This document shows positions 28,283 through 39,904 of a stretch of DNA of 64,000 nucleotides, one piece after another (positions within the stretch are counted from its first letter, which is position 1; every line of letters begins with the position of its first letter). The DNA comes from Jaenimonas drosophilae (Eukaryota > Euglenozoa > Kinetoplastea > Trypanosomatida > Trypanosomatidae): contig JASAON010001649.1 of assembly GCA_030849065.1 (NCBI GenBank), positions 62,001-126,000 of the forward strand, given 5' to 3'. The notes under the pieces are model-generated. The model did no database searches, was not told the DNA's origin, and saw nothing but the letters and a program-made list of their open reading frames with translations. The position numbers and the translations under genes are program-made.

Positions 28283-31200
28283 ATGGGAGAAGTGGAGTTG
28301 TTGGTGGAGTCGCTGAGCCGACGACTTCAGCGCGGAGAGCCCAACGCCATCTTCTCCATCGCCGTGGATGTGTGCAACAACATGCGCCACGATGAACAAA
28401 TTAAGCAGCTCCAACGTATGTTGCAGCGATTGGGTGACGTACTCGGTGGCCGTGAAGGAATTCGCGCATCTCTGCTGGAGGCGCTGATTCATTCCGTTGG
28501 CGCACTCGTCCTCCTCGCTGCCTACAACAACAACAACAACAACACATCCTCATCATCATCAGCAACATCTCCGTGGCTAACGGATGAGATGGAGGCCAAC
28601 TTCTCCCGTTGCGTGGAAGATGTTCTGCGCGCTCACCCAAGCTACTCCGATGAGGTGGTGGCTGGTGTGTGCTACACTGTGGCACAAATCATCACGCAAG
28701 GCCGATGCTCATCCATCTTGTCGCGGTGTTGTGCTTCGCTGACAACGGCACGCGAAGAGGATATTCCGTGCAAGCATGCGGTGGAGGTGCTGGCATCGTG
28801 TGCTTCCATTCTTGTACTCCGCGGAAAACCAGAGCTCCCAAATCTCATTCTGCCAACAGCAACGCCAACAACAACAACATCATCATCCGCTCGCACCACC
28901 AACAAGGAGAAGGGCTCTGGCAAACGTGGCAAGAAGCCCACAACCTCTGCCGAGGATGTCGCACACACAACCTCTGCACACGCAGATGCGACGCCAACCG
29001 ACGTGATGGATCGCCTGATCATTCAACCCGACGTTGCGCATCACGTACGAACACAACTCACTTCATGTGCGTTGAGCAGTCTGGGACCTTCCGGCGCGGC
29101 GCAACACGATGCCTCCGTCATTGCCCTCATTTGCCGCCGCGTGCTGATTCCGTCGCTGCTCGTCCACGGCGGAGGCCGTTTGATGCGCGGTGATGACGTA
29201 CAACTTCACAACGTTGTTGCATCCATGTCTGTGCAACGCACGGACGAGGCGGTTGTGCTCATTGCTGCCCTCTTTGACTGCCTCTTTGGCACCACACAAG
29301 AAAACAACAACAACAACAACACAACATCAGATGTACGTGATGATGATGATGAGGATGATGGTGCCATGGACTACCGCGCATCGCCCTTGTTGTGGGATGT
29401 TGTGCAGCGCACGTTGCGTGAGGCGATCATCGGCGAGGGCGATGCCGGCAAGCGCGCCGTTCTTCAGCTTCGTGCCGATTATCTCCTCAAGCGCATCGTA
29501 CACCTCACCGAGTGCGAAGAGAAGAGGTTGGCCATCACCAACACACGTGTGTTGCATGAGGTGTTTCCGTGGTGTGGAGGTGGCGTGAGCTCCACGTCGT
29601 GGGCCACCTTTTTTCTTCTTCTGGAAACGTTTAATGAATTTGGTTTGCACATCATCGCACCCGCTCTGACGAAGCTCGACGCCCTCACCGAACAGCTATG
29701 TACCTCACTTCAGAACAACGATGATGATGATCATCATCTTAATCACCAGCACACAACCTTCGCGTTGCATCCCTCGTGGATTGAGCTGCTCTATCTTAAG
29801 CTGGTGCTTCACCCCAACATTGGCATTCGCCGTGTTGGTCTTCGGCGGTTGTGGCTGCTACCAACGCCGGTGTTGCGCAGCTTCACGATGAGCGCCATCT
29901 TCTTCCACGCCTTTCGCAGCGGTGCAGATCCTCGCTTGTGCTCCGATCTTGATCGCACCACCATCTCCGCCACCTTCTTGGATACAAAGGCATTTGAAGG
30001 TGAGGAGGTGCGTGCGTTGCCAGATGATGTTGAGCCCCTCGCGGCGGAGATGGAGCGCTTCTACGGTGAGGTGCTCTTCCCTGTGGTGCTACGCACAACA
30101 CAAGAGCGCACGTCGGCCATGTTGATGATGTTGCGTGCGATGCAAGATAAACCACCCCGCTTCACCGTATCCATCTTCGTACGCATTCTCCATCGCATCG
30201 CGGAATCCATGTTGCGTGAGGTGGCGATGATGATGATGGATGAAGGTGTTGCGTCGAGCTGCGCCGACGTCTTTTTGCATGAAGAGGTGCTTGAGTTGTT
30301 GGCCTCCATCCTTCGTGATTCGGTGCAGGAGAACATTCCTTTTTGGTTGGAGGTGCGTGTCTCGAGCATCGCCTTCTCTGCGTTGATCAGCGTCGCAGCG
30401 ATGCAGCCGAGAAAGATGCGCCATCACGCAGCATTTTGGCGTGTGTTGGCGCTGTGCGGCCCGCTCGGCCAATCCGGAGGACGTAGTGTTGCCAAGATGG
30501 AGGCGTGCGGGCAGTACGGCAGTGTTGGATCTGGCGCACATCCCGCGTTGCTGCATCATCGTTTGTGGTCCGTGGCGGAGAGCGTGGTGGAGACAACAAC
30601 TACAACAACAACACCATCATCATCATCAGGTATGAAACGATGGAGGACGGCAGCGGAGATGATTCGTGAGATGCTCGACGTGGATACGCTCGTGGAACGC
30701 ACACACGCACTTCTCTCATCCAACATCTTTGATGAGGTGGGCGTCAAGACCCACTTCTTCTTGCTTGGTGCTCTTGCCAAGGATGTTGAGTGTGGTACGT
30801 TGATGCTCCGCACACTCGCAACGTGTGTGTGCGACGCCATCACATCCTTGCGTAGTCGGGCCTACCGCACCGCGGGGAGCATGACGACGTCCATGGCAGC
30901 CTTGGTGGAGCTCCACAAGAATCTTGGCAATACGCAGGTGGAGCACTTCATGAGTACGTCCGTCGTGGAGGAGATGCTCACAACGTTGATGGATGTTGCG
31001 ATGCACGCGTTGGAGGATGGATGGGCCATGACGATGCGTGGCCACCTCCATGCGTTGAGTGATGATGGTACATCATCATCATCATCATGTGCTCGAGATG
31101 CCATTGTGGCGGTGGCACAGACCGCACATTGGGACGTCTTGTGTGCCGCCATTGTTTCGTGCTTGCAAATGATGCTCCGCACCACCAACGGTGCCGTGCG

Positions 31201-31661
31201 TGCGGCGGAGGTGATCCATGCCGAGAAGCAAGTACATGCGCTCATTCACTTCCTTCGTCGCCATGCAACACAGGCATCGAGCAACACCACCACCACTTCA
31301 TCATCATCACTGAATGAATCCTCCGCGGAGGTGCAGGCCATCTTGGCGCGCAATGCCGCACGTCTTGCTCAGAGTGTGCTGAGTGGTTTTGCCACCATGG
31401 ATCATCGTGAGGCACCATTTGAGCTGGACGGTGTGGAGGTGGGATGTTTCTTGCCCATCGACGCCAACGTTGCCGCACAGTTCTTGCGCGACCTCTGCGA
31501 TGGCGCATTGCCGCCTTCGCGCACATCTGCCAACAAGACGTCTTCATCTCCGCTGCTCGCCGCCCTCACCGATGAAGCGTGGCCAACGTTGATGGCACAA
31601 CACGCACGTGGCGTGTACGACTGCATCTTTGTACTTCTCTACCGATTGATGGATCAAGACC

Positions 31662-31695
<34 letters not shown>

Positions 31696-33892
31696 TGGGA
31701 AGCTCATTGCCCATGTTGCCAGCTTTGCCCAGGAACAGGCTGAGCAGTGTTGGAGTAGCAACCTGGCCAGCCTCTTCAATATCATGGCGTGGTGTGCAGC
31801 ACGTGGAGGTGATATTGATGATGATGATGATGATGTTGCAACAGAGTTGGATTGCGTCGCGCTGTCTTCCTGCATGTTGGAGCGCATGCGCGATGTTGGC
31901 GCACGCCAACACGCCCTCCTCGCCTCCATCGCCTTCCTCTCCCTGCAACACGCGCTGCCACACAACGTTGAATATGTTCGTGAGGTGCTTCTCTCCACCC
32001 TCACGAATGAGTTGGAATGTACCGATCGCAACACGTACTTTGTGGCGGTGGCGGCAACCAACATGCTCCTCGCGAAGCCCGACGCACATTGGCCGCACGT
32101 GATGGAGGTGTTGTTGCACACCGCCATTCTCGTCAATCCTGGTCGGGATGAGGAGGAGCAGGAATCAACCCTCGCCGCGACGGAGGCGCTGATGTGCGTG
32201 CATTGGCCGGATGAGGTGCGCGCCTTTTTCCCGCCAACGGTGCGCATGGCCGGGGTTGGTCGCGCGCTCTCCATCGCGGCGGTGTTGTGGTGCTGCCGGC
32301 AATCCCCACAACGTGCCAAGGAGTTGAGCTTGCACCTACTCTCCATGAATACCACACATGATGTGGTGAAGCACGAGCCCTGTATGCCCAACTCACGACC
32401 ACACCGCACACGTATTCGTCTCTGGCAGCTCATTTGTGCGTTGCTCCCACTCATTCCGACGGAGCTGGACGAGGTACGCCCGCTCTTCCAGCACTTGATC
32501 CATGATTGCTTTCCCATCAACAACCTTGGCAGTGTGCGCCGTCTGATGGAGCTCTACGGCATTCGTTTGCTCCAGCACCAGCCCTCGCTCTACACCATGG
32601 TGGCGGATGTGCTGGCCAACTACACACTACGACCACAAGTGTGCGGGAGCTATGTTCTCATTGCCTGCCACGCCTTGTTGCAGAACGAAGCACGTGCTAC
32701 ACCGTCGTCAGACATTTTTCACGCCCTCTTTCCACGCTTGATGCAACAAGGTACATCCAACCAACACCTCCTTCGCATCATCAGTCACATTGGCATCTTT
32801 CGCGTGTGTAATGCGCGGATGAAACGTGGTGAGGTGCTCGAGACGGAGGCCTTGGCCATGTTCCACTACATCGCCAAGGCACCGGAACACACAAAGTTCC
32901 GTGAGAAGCATGAGGAGATGCTCTTCTTTGACGCGGAGGCGGCGGCATCTCCTCGAAGTCTGTTCTGCGTACAGCGTAAAGAGGCCAACACCATTCTGCG
33001 TGAGAGCATCCCCGCCAGCACCTTTGAACGTATACGTTTCTTGGCCACGGAGGTCTCTGCGCTCACGGGCTCGCTGCAACGACCCGTGGAGGAGCTCCGC
33101 GCGCGCGGATTGCTCGCCACGACGGAGATGCGCGCCAGGCTCAATGTGTTTCGCCACGAAAGCAGCATCCCGCACACGGCGCACATGGCTGACTACTGCG
33201 TTGAGCACACCCCCGAGGCGATGGAGCTCCTCCGACATGATCCAAACAGTGTGGCACCACCAACATCGGCAACACCCGCCGATGGCCAACCACCACACGC
33301 GCAAGACAACATTCAGCGCAAGGTGTCATCGTGGTGGTGTAGTGAAGTGTACCAGGAGCTCCACCCACGTGCGCTCGGCACCAATGAGCGCCAATCTCTC
33401 ATTGTTGTTGGCTCGTTGCTTGAGAACCCCGTGAATATCGCGGGCCTCTGCCGATGCGGCGATATCTTCAACGTGGAGGAGGTCGTGGTGCCTGATGCGC
33501 ACGTCTTCGCACATCCGCACTTTGTGGCAACGGCGCGGAGTGCGGAGCTCTGGATCCCGTGGTCGGCCGTGCCACCGAAGGACCTGCCGAGCTACTTTGA
33601 AGCGTTGCGCATGCGTGGGTACACCTTGGTTGGCGTGGAGCAAACGGCGAGCAGCACATCGATGGAGGTTTTCACTTTCCCCAAGAAGTGTGCCATGGTT
33701 CTCGGTGCAGAAGGTCAGGGCATCCCTGCCGCACTCATCCCACTCTTGGATGTGTGCGTGGAGATTCCGCAATATGGCCTGATTCGCTCGCTGAATGTGC
33801 ACGTAACTGGAGGTATCTGCATCTACGAGTACGTGCGGCAGCACCTCATGACGAAGCAGGTGCCCACCACGACAGCAACCATAGCATCCTAG
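28283..33892 (+). CDS. TARBP1/Trm3-like SPOUT 2'-O-ribose methyltransferase
   Basis: The product is 1869 residues. About 1700 N-terminal residues form helical, HEAT-like sequence broken by poly-N, poly-Q, poly-D and poly-S runs. The C-terminal ~165 residues are a SpoU/TrmH (SPOUT) domain. Motif 1 is IVVGSLLENPVNIAGLCRCG, with the conserved Asn and Arg. Motif 2 is LGAEGQGIP (residues 1807-1815). Motif 3 is IPQYGLIRSLNVHVTGG, where the catalytic knot binds S-adenosylmethionine. Long N-terminus plus this C-terminus matches human TARBP1 and yeast Trm3, which methylate the 2'-hydroxyl of guanosine 18 in tRNA. The first ATG giving MGEVELLVES is used; an upstream in-frame extension is hydrophobic and repeat-like. 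Confidence 0.92.
31671..31694 (+). repeat. CAA microsatellite in coding sequence (poly-Q)
   Basis: An uninterrupted CAA run in the methyltransferase gene encodes a poly-Gln stretch within its helical N-terminal region. Being triplet-based it preserves frame. Confidence 0.9.
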
Positions 33893-34284
33893 TTGGGTGT
33901 GGGTTTGGATGATCATCATCTTCTTGTTTTTCTTTTCTTCCTTTGGAAGACGGTTAATCGTGGTGAACGACATCTGCACCACAAGAATAAGTAAGCCAAA
34001 ATACATTACTCATTAAATGATGATGATGATGATGATGATCTCTCCACCAGTGTTGTGTGCTGGTTATGCCCCCTACCTCAACGCACACGTCCTTTGCCAA
34101 TCTTTCTCTCTGTGTTGTCATTGATGCAGATAGGTTGCAGAGTAGTTGGGCATCGTTCTCTGCTTCACACAGAGTAGTAGTGAGGCAGGCACACAAAGAT
34201 AGTCATTCTAGGGTAGTTAGCTCATATTCCATTGTGCATCCACGCAAACACGAAGTGAAGGAACACACACGCACACACGCAACG
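33893..34284 (+). other. Intergenic spacer
   Basis: No gene is seen. It contains pyrimidine stretches (about 33918-33945 and 34095-34115), a GAT run (about 34018-34040) and several AGs (e.g. 34129 and 34139) that could accept the spliced leader. Confidence 0.5.
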
Positions 34285-35193
34285 ATGCTCCGTCGCCCCA
34301 CACGCGCGGTCTTCCCCGCGGCCATCTCCGCCGTGAATGCCAGCTCTTCTCTCTTCAACTCCGCCCGTTGCGGATTAGTGGTGCATGCCCCTAAAGCAGA
34401 TATTTGCCTCGGCCGCTTCAACTTCATGGAGCAGTACAATGAGTTTCGCAACCGCAGTGGGCGTGTGCCTGACTACGAAGCGGAGAAGTACCGCGACACC
34501 TACTGGCGTCTGGATGAGTACGTGCGTCGTTCTGAGAATTATATTCGCAATCAAGGTTTTTTCTTCCTCCCAACCTTGGAGTTTCCCTGGTACAAGGGCT
34601 GCATGCCACTCATGTCGTCCTACCAGATTCGCGTGCATTACGGCAGACATCATCGTGCCTACGTGGAGAAGCTGAACCAACTCATTGAGGGCACCCCACT
34701 CTACGGGCTTCAGCTGGATGAGCTCATTGAGCGCAGCCACAATGACGCCAGCTTGGCTGGAGTCTTTAATAACGCCGCGCAACACTTCAACCACAGCTTC
34801 TTTTGGAAGAGCATTCAGCCATTTGGCAGCAACATCCCTCCTGACCTATCCGCCGCGGTGTGCAAGCAGTACGGCAGCGTGGAGGCGTTGCAACAGGCTG
34901 TGGTGCTCGCGGGCCAACAGCTCTTTGGGAGTGGCTGGGTTTATCTCGTCTACGATAGTCAGGCACAGGCCTTTGATGTGCGGAGCTACAGCAACGCAGG
35001 CTGCCCACTCACCGACCGTCGCTGCACACCACTGCTCTGTGTAGATGTGTGGGAGCATGCCTACTACATTGATTATGAGAATGATCGTGCGGCCTACCTG
35101 AGCAAATTTTTCGATGTCGTTGATTGGCATTGGGCGGAGCGCCACTGGAAGCGTGCCACGGGCCAGGAGTATGAGGAGATGAAGTACTCGTAG
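34285..35193 (+). CDS. Fe-superoxide-dismutase family mitochondrial protein (SOD or mitoribosomal mS42/mS43-like)
   Basis: The product is 302 residues. The N-terminus MLRRPTRAVFPAAISAVNAS is a mitochondrial presequence. A ~75-residue charged extension follows, then a full Fe/Mn-SOD fold. The four metal ligands are present: His118 in RVHYGRHHRAYV, His170 in NNAAQHFNHSFFW, and Asp254 and His258 in CVDVWEHAYYIDY. The Gln in NAAQ is the iron-type pattern. Plain kinetoplastid SODs are ~200-230 residues; the extra N-terminal segment and longer C-terminus resemble the SOD-like mitoribosomal proteins mS42/mS43 of this group. Whether it is enzyme or ribosomal component cannot be decided here, but intact ligands keep dismutase activity possible. 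The upstream in-frame extension was rejected because homologous leader begins at MLRRP. Confidence 0.9.
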   Translation: MLRRPTRAVFPAAISAVNASSSLFNSARCGLVVHAPKADICLGRFNFMEQYNEFRNRSGRVPDYEAEKYRDTYWRLDEYVRRSENYIRNQGFFFLPTLEFPWYKGCMPLMSSYQIRVHYGRHHRAYVEKLNQLIEGTPLYGLQLDELIERSHNDASLAGVFNNAAQHFNHSFFWKSIQPFGSNIPPDLSAAVCKQYGSVEALQQAVVLAGQQLFGSGWVYLVYDSQAQAFDVRSYSNAGCPLTDRRCTPLLCVDVWEHAYYIDYENDRAAYLSKFFDVVDWHWAERHWKRATGQEYEEMKYS

Positions 35194-35728
35194 GGAAGTA
35201 GGTGAAGATAGGAATTGCGAATCCAAGGATGATGATGATGATGATGATGATGCACGCATGCATTCATCATCTTCGACGTGTGTAGCTACCCACAGACGAG
35301 GTTGCTGTCTTGTGGTTTGTGACGATGCACGCACGTACATTGAGAGAATGCTCTGTGGATAGCCACACACACAAAACACAAGTGCTCGCAATGGATGATG
35401 CATACTTGGTACAAGTGTGTTGTGTGTCATGATGTACATCACCATGATACGACATCCAACCTTCACTCTTCCTCATCTTTTTTTTTTTTTTTGGTTGTTG
35501 TGTTCGTCAGCTTGTGTCGTACTCTGCTGTGCGCCATCAACGCTCTTCGGTGTGCTGAGCCTCCGAAGAACACCTCGCAAACCAACAACCATTTTGTAGG
35601 TTCTGTGGAGTTCATCTCCGCTAGCATAGCAAAAAAGAAGAAAACAGCAACGCCAACAACAATATACAACCAGTGTTTGGTGTGTACGTATATAGGATAG
35701 TGCGTGTGAAGGAGCATCCTCTGGCACG
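35194..35728 (+). other. Intergenic spacer
   Basis: No gene is seen. It has a GAT run (about 35228-35252), a run of T (about 35478-35492) within a pyrimidine tract followed by an AG near 35510, and an A-rich patch (about 35629-35650). Confidence 0.5.
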
Positions 35729-36637
35729 ATGATGCGACGTAGCGCGCTTCTGATGAGCTCCGGCATGGTGGAGTACCATGAGTGGCACCTCCACGAGCCT
35801 CTCCTCCAAAACTACGAAGGCTGGCGTATTCTCGATAATCCAAAGTACGACCGAAAGATTGAGGCCTACACCTCCGACCTCTGCGGCTCTGTGCGCCATT
35901 TGGACCCCATCATTGATGATCCCCGCCTCACCCACAAGCAACGTGTGTGCCGCCTCTATCGTTGGTCGCTGAAGGAGCTGCAGATGTGGTTTGTGCAGCT
36001 CAACGCACACAAGTTCAACTTAGCCTACAAGGTGATTCGTCGCCGCTTTGAACGCTACCGCTACGTCTCGGACCCTGCCACCTGTGATATGATGGTGCGT
36101 CAGACGCAGAAGTACCTCCGAGACAACGCCAACTTTCACTTCCTCCGTCGCAACAACTCCTCCCCGTGGAGCACCTTCACCCTCGCCAACCCAATGTTTC
36201 ATCCAGACAACTCCCTCGTGTATGACCACTGGACCCATCCGGAGGTGATGTGGTACGACGATGCGAAGTTGCACCGATGGACGGGCCATCATCCACTCTA
36301 CGCCGGTGCCGGTGAGAAGTCGGATCGTTTTGGCGATATGGATGTTTCACCGCAGTGGCGCTGGGTTACGTACTCCGTCGGGGCCTTTGTGTTGGTGTGG
36401 TGCATCGCACAGATGTCGGGCATGTTGCGTGGTGAAGAGGATCATCACTTTGAGAAGTGGTGTAAGTCCATGGAGCACAATCTAGCAGGCGCACTCTACG
36501 CGGAGGAGCGCAGCTCACGCAGCCGCACCGGCCGTAGCATGTTGGGCGGTGATTGGGATCGCATCCTCGGCGCCATTCCGAATACTGACGGACCCCACAT
36601 CAATCGTCTGGATAAGGTAGAGCCTAGCAACTACTAA
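35729..36637 (+). CDS. NADH dehydrogenase (complex I) subunit, NDUFB9/B22-like LYR protein
   Basis: The product is 302 residues. An LYR motif (Leu76-Tyr77-Arg78) sits in KQRVCRLYRWSLKELQMWFV. The helices after it (NLAYKVIRRRFERYRYVSDP, then MMVRQTQKYLRDNANFHFL) match the three-helix LYR domain of NDUFB9, which holds mitochondrial acyl-carrier protein in complex I. NDUFB9 is usually ~180 residues. This one has a longer C-terminus with one membrane helix at about residues 212-235 (YSVGAFVLVWCIAQMSGML) and a polar tail. An accessory role in the inner-membrane respiratory complex is the best call. The first two codons are both ATG. Confidence 0.8.
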   Translation: MMRRSALLMSSGMVEYHEWHLHEPLLQNYEGWRILDNPKYDRKIEAYTSDLCGSVRHLDPIIDDPRLTHKQRVCRLYRWSLKELQMWFVQLNAHKFNLAYKVIRRRFERYRYVSDPATCDMMVRQTQKYLRDNANFHFLRRNNSSPWSTFTLANPMFHPDNSLVYDHWTHPEVMWYDDAKLHRWTGHHPLYAGAGEKSDRFGDMDVSPQWRWVTYSVGAFVLVWCIAQMSGMLRGEEDHHFEKWCKSMEHNLAGALYAEERSSRSRTGRSMLGGDWDRILGAIPNTDGPHINRLDKVEPSNY

Positions 36638-37076
36638 TGTGTGTGTGTGTGGGTGGGTGTGTGTGCTATGGAGCACAACAGCAACAACAACAGCATTGCG
36701 TAGGCCGTACTTTGCAAATCATGACGATGATGATGGAGGTACCGTGAGAGAGTGTGTATGCGTAGTCTTTGTAGTGTAGGAAGCAGAATCTTCGTGTCGT
36801 TGGGAGCCATCATCATCATCATCAACCAACACTCTTCCTGATGAGTGAGGGTTGTGGTGGTTGATGATGTGCTTGCCGTGATTCAACATCATCAGTTTCA
36901 TCGTCTTCATCATGTACCACAACACATGTGTGTGTGTGTGTGTGCTGCTTTATCATCTCTGCTTTTCCCTTCTCTATTTTTTTTTTGTGTGTACGTAAGA
37001 TAGAGGCAGATCCAGCCAACAACACTTACTTAGAACAACAGCAACTTCGTGTTGTTGTTGTGGTTCATTGCACCCC
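36638..37076 (+). other. Intergenic spacer
   Basis: No gene is seen. It contains a TG run (about 36638-36662), an AAC stretch, GAT and CAT runs (about 36721-36735 and 36809-36824), a TG run (about 36926-36943) and a T-rich tract (about 36975-36988) that precedes AGs at 36998-37012. Confidence 0.5.
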
Positions 37077-37722
37077 ATGAATCGCTCTCGTGAGGATATC
37101 TACGTTCCCTACGACGAGGAGGCATCCATGATGCGCAGCGATGAAGAAGTGGATGATGAATACGATGATGATCATGATGATGATGGGTGCGTTGCTGCAG
37201 CACCAGCTCAGGCAAGCATCTTTCTTCCTGCACCCATCACCACAGTGCGTGCACGCCAAGATCTCTGCCCGAAGCCAAACTACGCCCCGGTGACTGTCAA
37301 TGATGATGATGAGGATGATGTTGCTGGAACTTGTGGCACCTCACCATCTCATGGAGCAACACCACCCACCAAATACCTAACAACTTCTGCTCGTATGGCT
37401 CATCATGATCATGATCGTGGCCATGATCATGATGGTGATGATGATGTTGCGCCACAGATGATCTCTCTCTCGAGCAACTCCCAGGCCTTTTGGGAGCGCC
37501 CCCGGTCAGCACTCTACGAACCAACAGCCGCCACTGCGGCAAAACAACACGAACGCACTCACACACACAAGACATCATCGCCACACAGCGCACGTAAACC
37601 ACCCTTCTTGGCTTCAGGAACAGCACCATCCAGTGGGCGGCGCTACTCACACGCCACCTACGAAGCAGCGGGCAGCACCTACGGACGAAACGATACAACA
37701 CCAACCAAGTACGGCGGCACCT

Positions 37723-37753
<31 letters not shown>

Positions 37754-39107
37754 GAAGCGTGGCTGTGTGCGCACCTTCTCACCCATCTCCACACTCTCTC
37801 CTCGAAGTGCGCCACAACCACAATCGCAGCAAACATTTGTACGCAAGGCCACCATGACGCCAGAACGCAAGCAGAGTTGTGACGTACGTTCGTTGGAGTC
37901 CTTCGCACGGCACTGCTCCCGACAAGAGGCCGGACGACATGACCAGTATGAACGTACCACTCCACGCTACGTACGAGATGCTGAGGCATCCATGGCAAGC
38001 ACAGAGGGTGGCATTGAGTTGGATGGTGTACGTCGCAAGGGAGCTCGCTCACGTCGTGGGAGCTCCGCATCATCTCGTCCCCGCGCCTCAAGCGCCAACG
38101 GTGGACGTCTTTCTCGATCACAGAGCTGCGTGAGCGGGTTAGATCCAACAACAACAACAACAACAACGTTGATGCGCAGCAACTCAACCCACAAGCGTGG
38201 TGGTGCCGCAACGCGTACATCATCTACATCATCTTCTGCACGTAAGGCTGAAACACCATCGGGCTACCGATGCATCACTACGGGTGGTGCACGCAAAAAG
38301 ACGAAGAAGACGAACAACAACAACAAGAAGGAGGAGGTACTCACTCAACACACCAACAACGGCATTAATCAGCTTTCCGCAACGCCAGCGAAGGAGGAAT
38401 CTCCGGCGGCGGTGCGATGTACGTGGGCCACAAGTCCTGGCGCGATTGAGCGCATGTTGGTGGAGGATGGCGAGGTTGAGGATGAGCTGCGACGTACGGG
38501 CGGGGCAGAGAACGCACGTTGGTCCATGAGCGCAACGAAGCCACGCGCACCTAAATCACGTGGGGAGATGGATGATGCTGATGGTGTTGGTGGTGCAACA
38601 CCAACATACGGCACCACCACAACCAAAGGGGAGGAGGTAGATGGGTGCCCTGCGCACATTGGCAGCGATCCAGTTCTCCACGTGATGCTGCGTGGCATGA
38701 TTCGCTTCGCCATGCCATGCCGTTTGTGTGGTGAGCTACTCAGCGATGCTTCCTACTTCAATCATGTGGAGATGTGTGCCACACGAACACACGACTTGTT
38801 GAGTGCCTACTATCATGCCAGGATTCCTCCACACATGACGGCGGTGTTGCGTACGGCGATGGATCCACTTCCTCCTGCCATGTGCGCCAACACCAACACC
38901 AACACCAACAACGTGCGTAGTGATGCGGCATGGCAGTGCTATCACTCCGCTCGTGCCATGTTGGTGCAGTGTGGTGTGTGTAGGGCATCTATTCGCGTAC
39001 ATGATTGGCGGGAACATGAGGATCAATGTCGTGGCACAATGAGGTTGCCCGCACAAGATCCATCACCACAACATGTGAAGGAGGAGGGAAACGTGCGGGT
39101 GTGCTAG
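37077..39107 (+). CDS. Disordered protein with two C-terminal C2HC zinc fingers
   Basis: The product is 676 residues, counted from the ATG at 37077; the frame continues upstream only to a TTG. The N-terminus is acidic (poly-D/E), and the middle is Ser/Thr/Arg/Asn-rich and probably disordered. Near the C-terminus, CRLCGELLSDASYFNHVEMC and, about 80 residues later, CGVCRASIRVHDWREHEDQC have identical spacing, C-x2-C-x11-H-x3-C. These are C2HC-type zinc-binding knuckles, each likely binding one zinc ion for protein or nucleic-acid contact. Such fingers occur in several kinetoplastid cytoskeletal and RNA-related proteins. I do not recognise an orthologue. Confidence 0.78.
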
Positions 39108-39199
39108 TGTTATGCGCATCCCATGCCGTTGTCGTTGATGATCCTCCTCCTCCTTCTTACGTACGCAGAGATTGCCACTTCTTGTGTTGGTTATTGTGA

Positions 39200-39234
<35 letters not shown>

Positions 39235-39904
39235 TCACTCACTCACGCACACACACAAACTTAGAACTGCGGAGAGAGATCAACGTCATCTCCACACTAC
39301 GGCACACTCTTGTACTTGTACGATATTGCAATTTTTTTTTCGTTCGGGTTGTCGTGAAGATGGACGTGTTGGTGTGATTGATGTTGCCTGTGCGACGCTT
39401 TTCGTCCTGCACTTCGCACACGTACACGCATCTTTCATCATCTTCTCCTCGGTTGTGCCGTATTGCCGTCTGGGGGGGGGAAGAACACCATCGTTGCACG
39501 CGTATCTTGAAGTTGTACTTCATTGTGTATCTCAAGAGAACGGCATCATCACCACTCTGCTGTTACTGTTTTACTCATCATCAAGCATGTGCTGCACTCA
39601 TCAAAATTTTCTGTGCTTCTTTTTTTTCTTTTTTTTCTGTTTTGTAGCTTCACAGTGTTGCCCACAAACGACATCAACGCAACAAGTTCTTTCCATCCGT
39701 TGTACAGGAGTAGAGAGGCACACAAGCGCACAACAACAACAACAACAACAACAACAACATCATTTCTACGTGATTCATTGTGCCCATAGACCAAACTTAT
39801 TCACTTACCGATTATTATACAAAAAAACATAGAAAATTGTTGTTGTTTCTGCAACACATAGAGATCATTGTGAGAACAACAACAACATCTTCATCCTCAT
39901 CACC
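39108..39904 (+). other. Intergenic spacer with strong T-tract and CAA repeat
   Basis: No gene is seen. It has an AC run followed by ACTC units (about 39199-39245), a G run of ten (about 39471-39480), a T-rich tract (about 39617-39645) ending in AG at 39646-39647, and a CAA run (about 39731-39759). The AG at 39860-39861, after a weaker tract, would give a 43-base leader; use of 39647 would put the CAA run in the 5' UTR. Confidence 0.55.
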
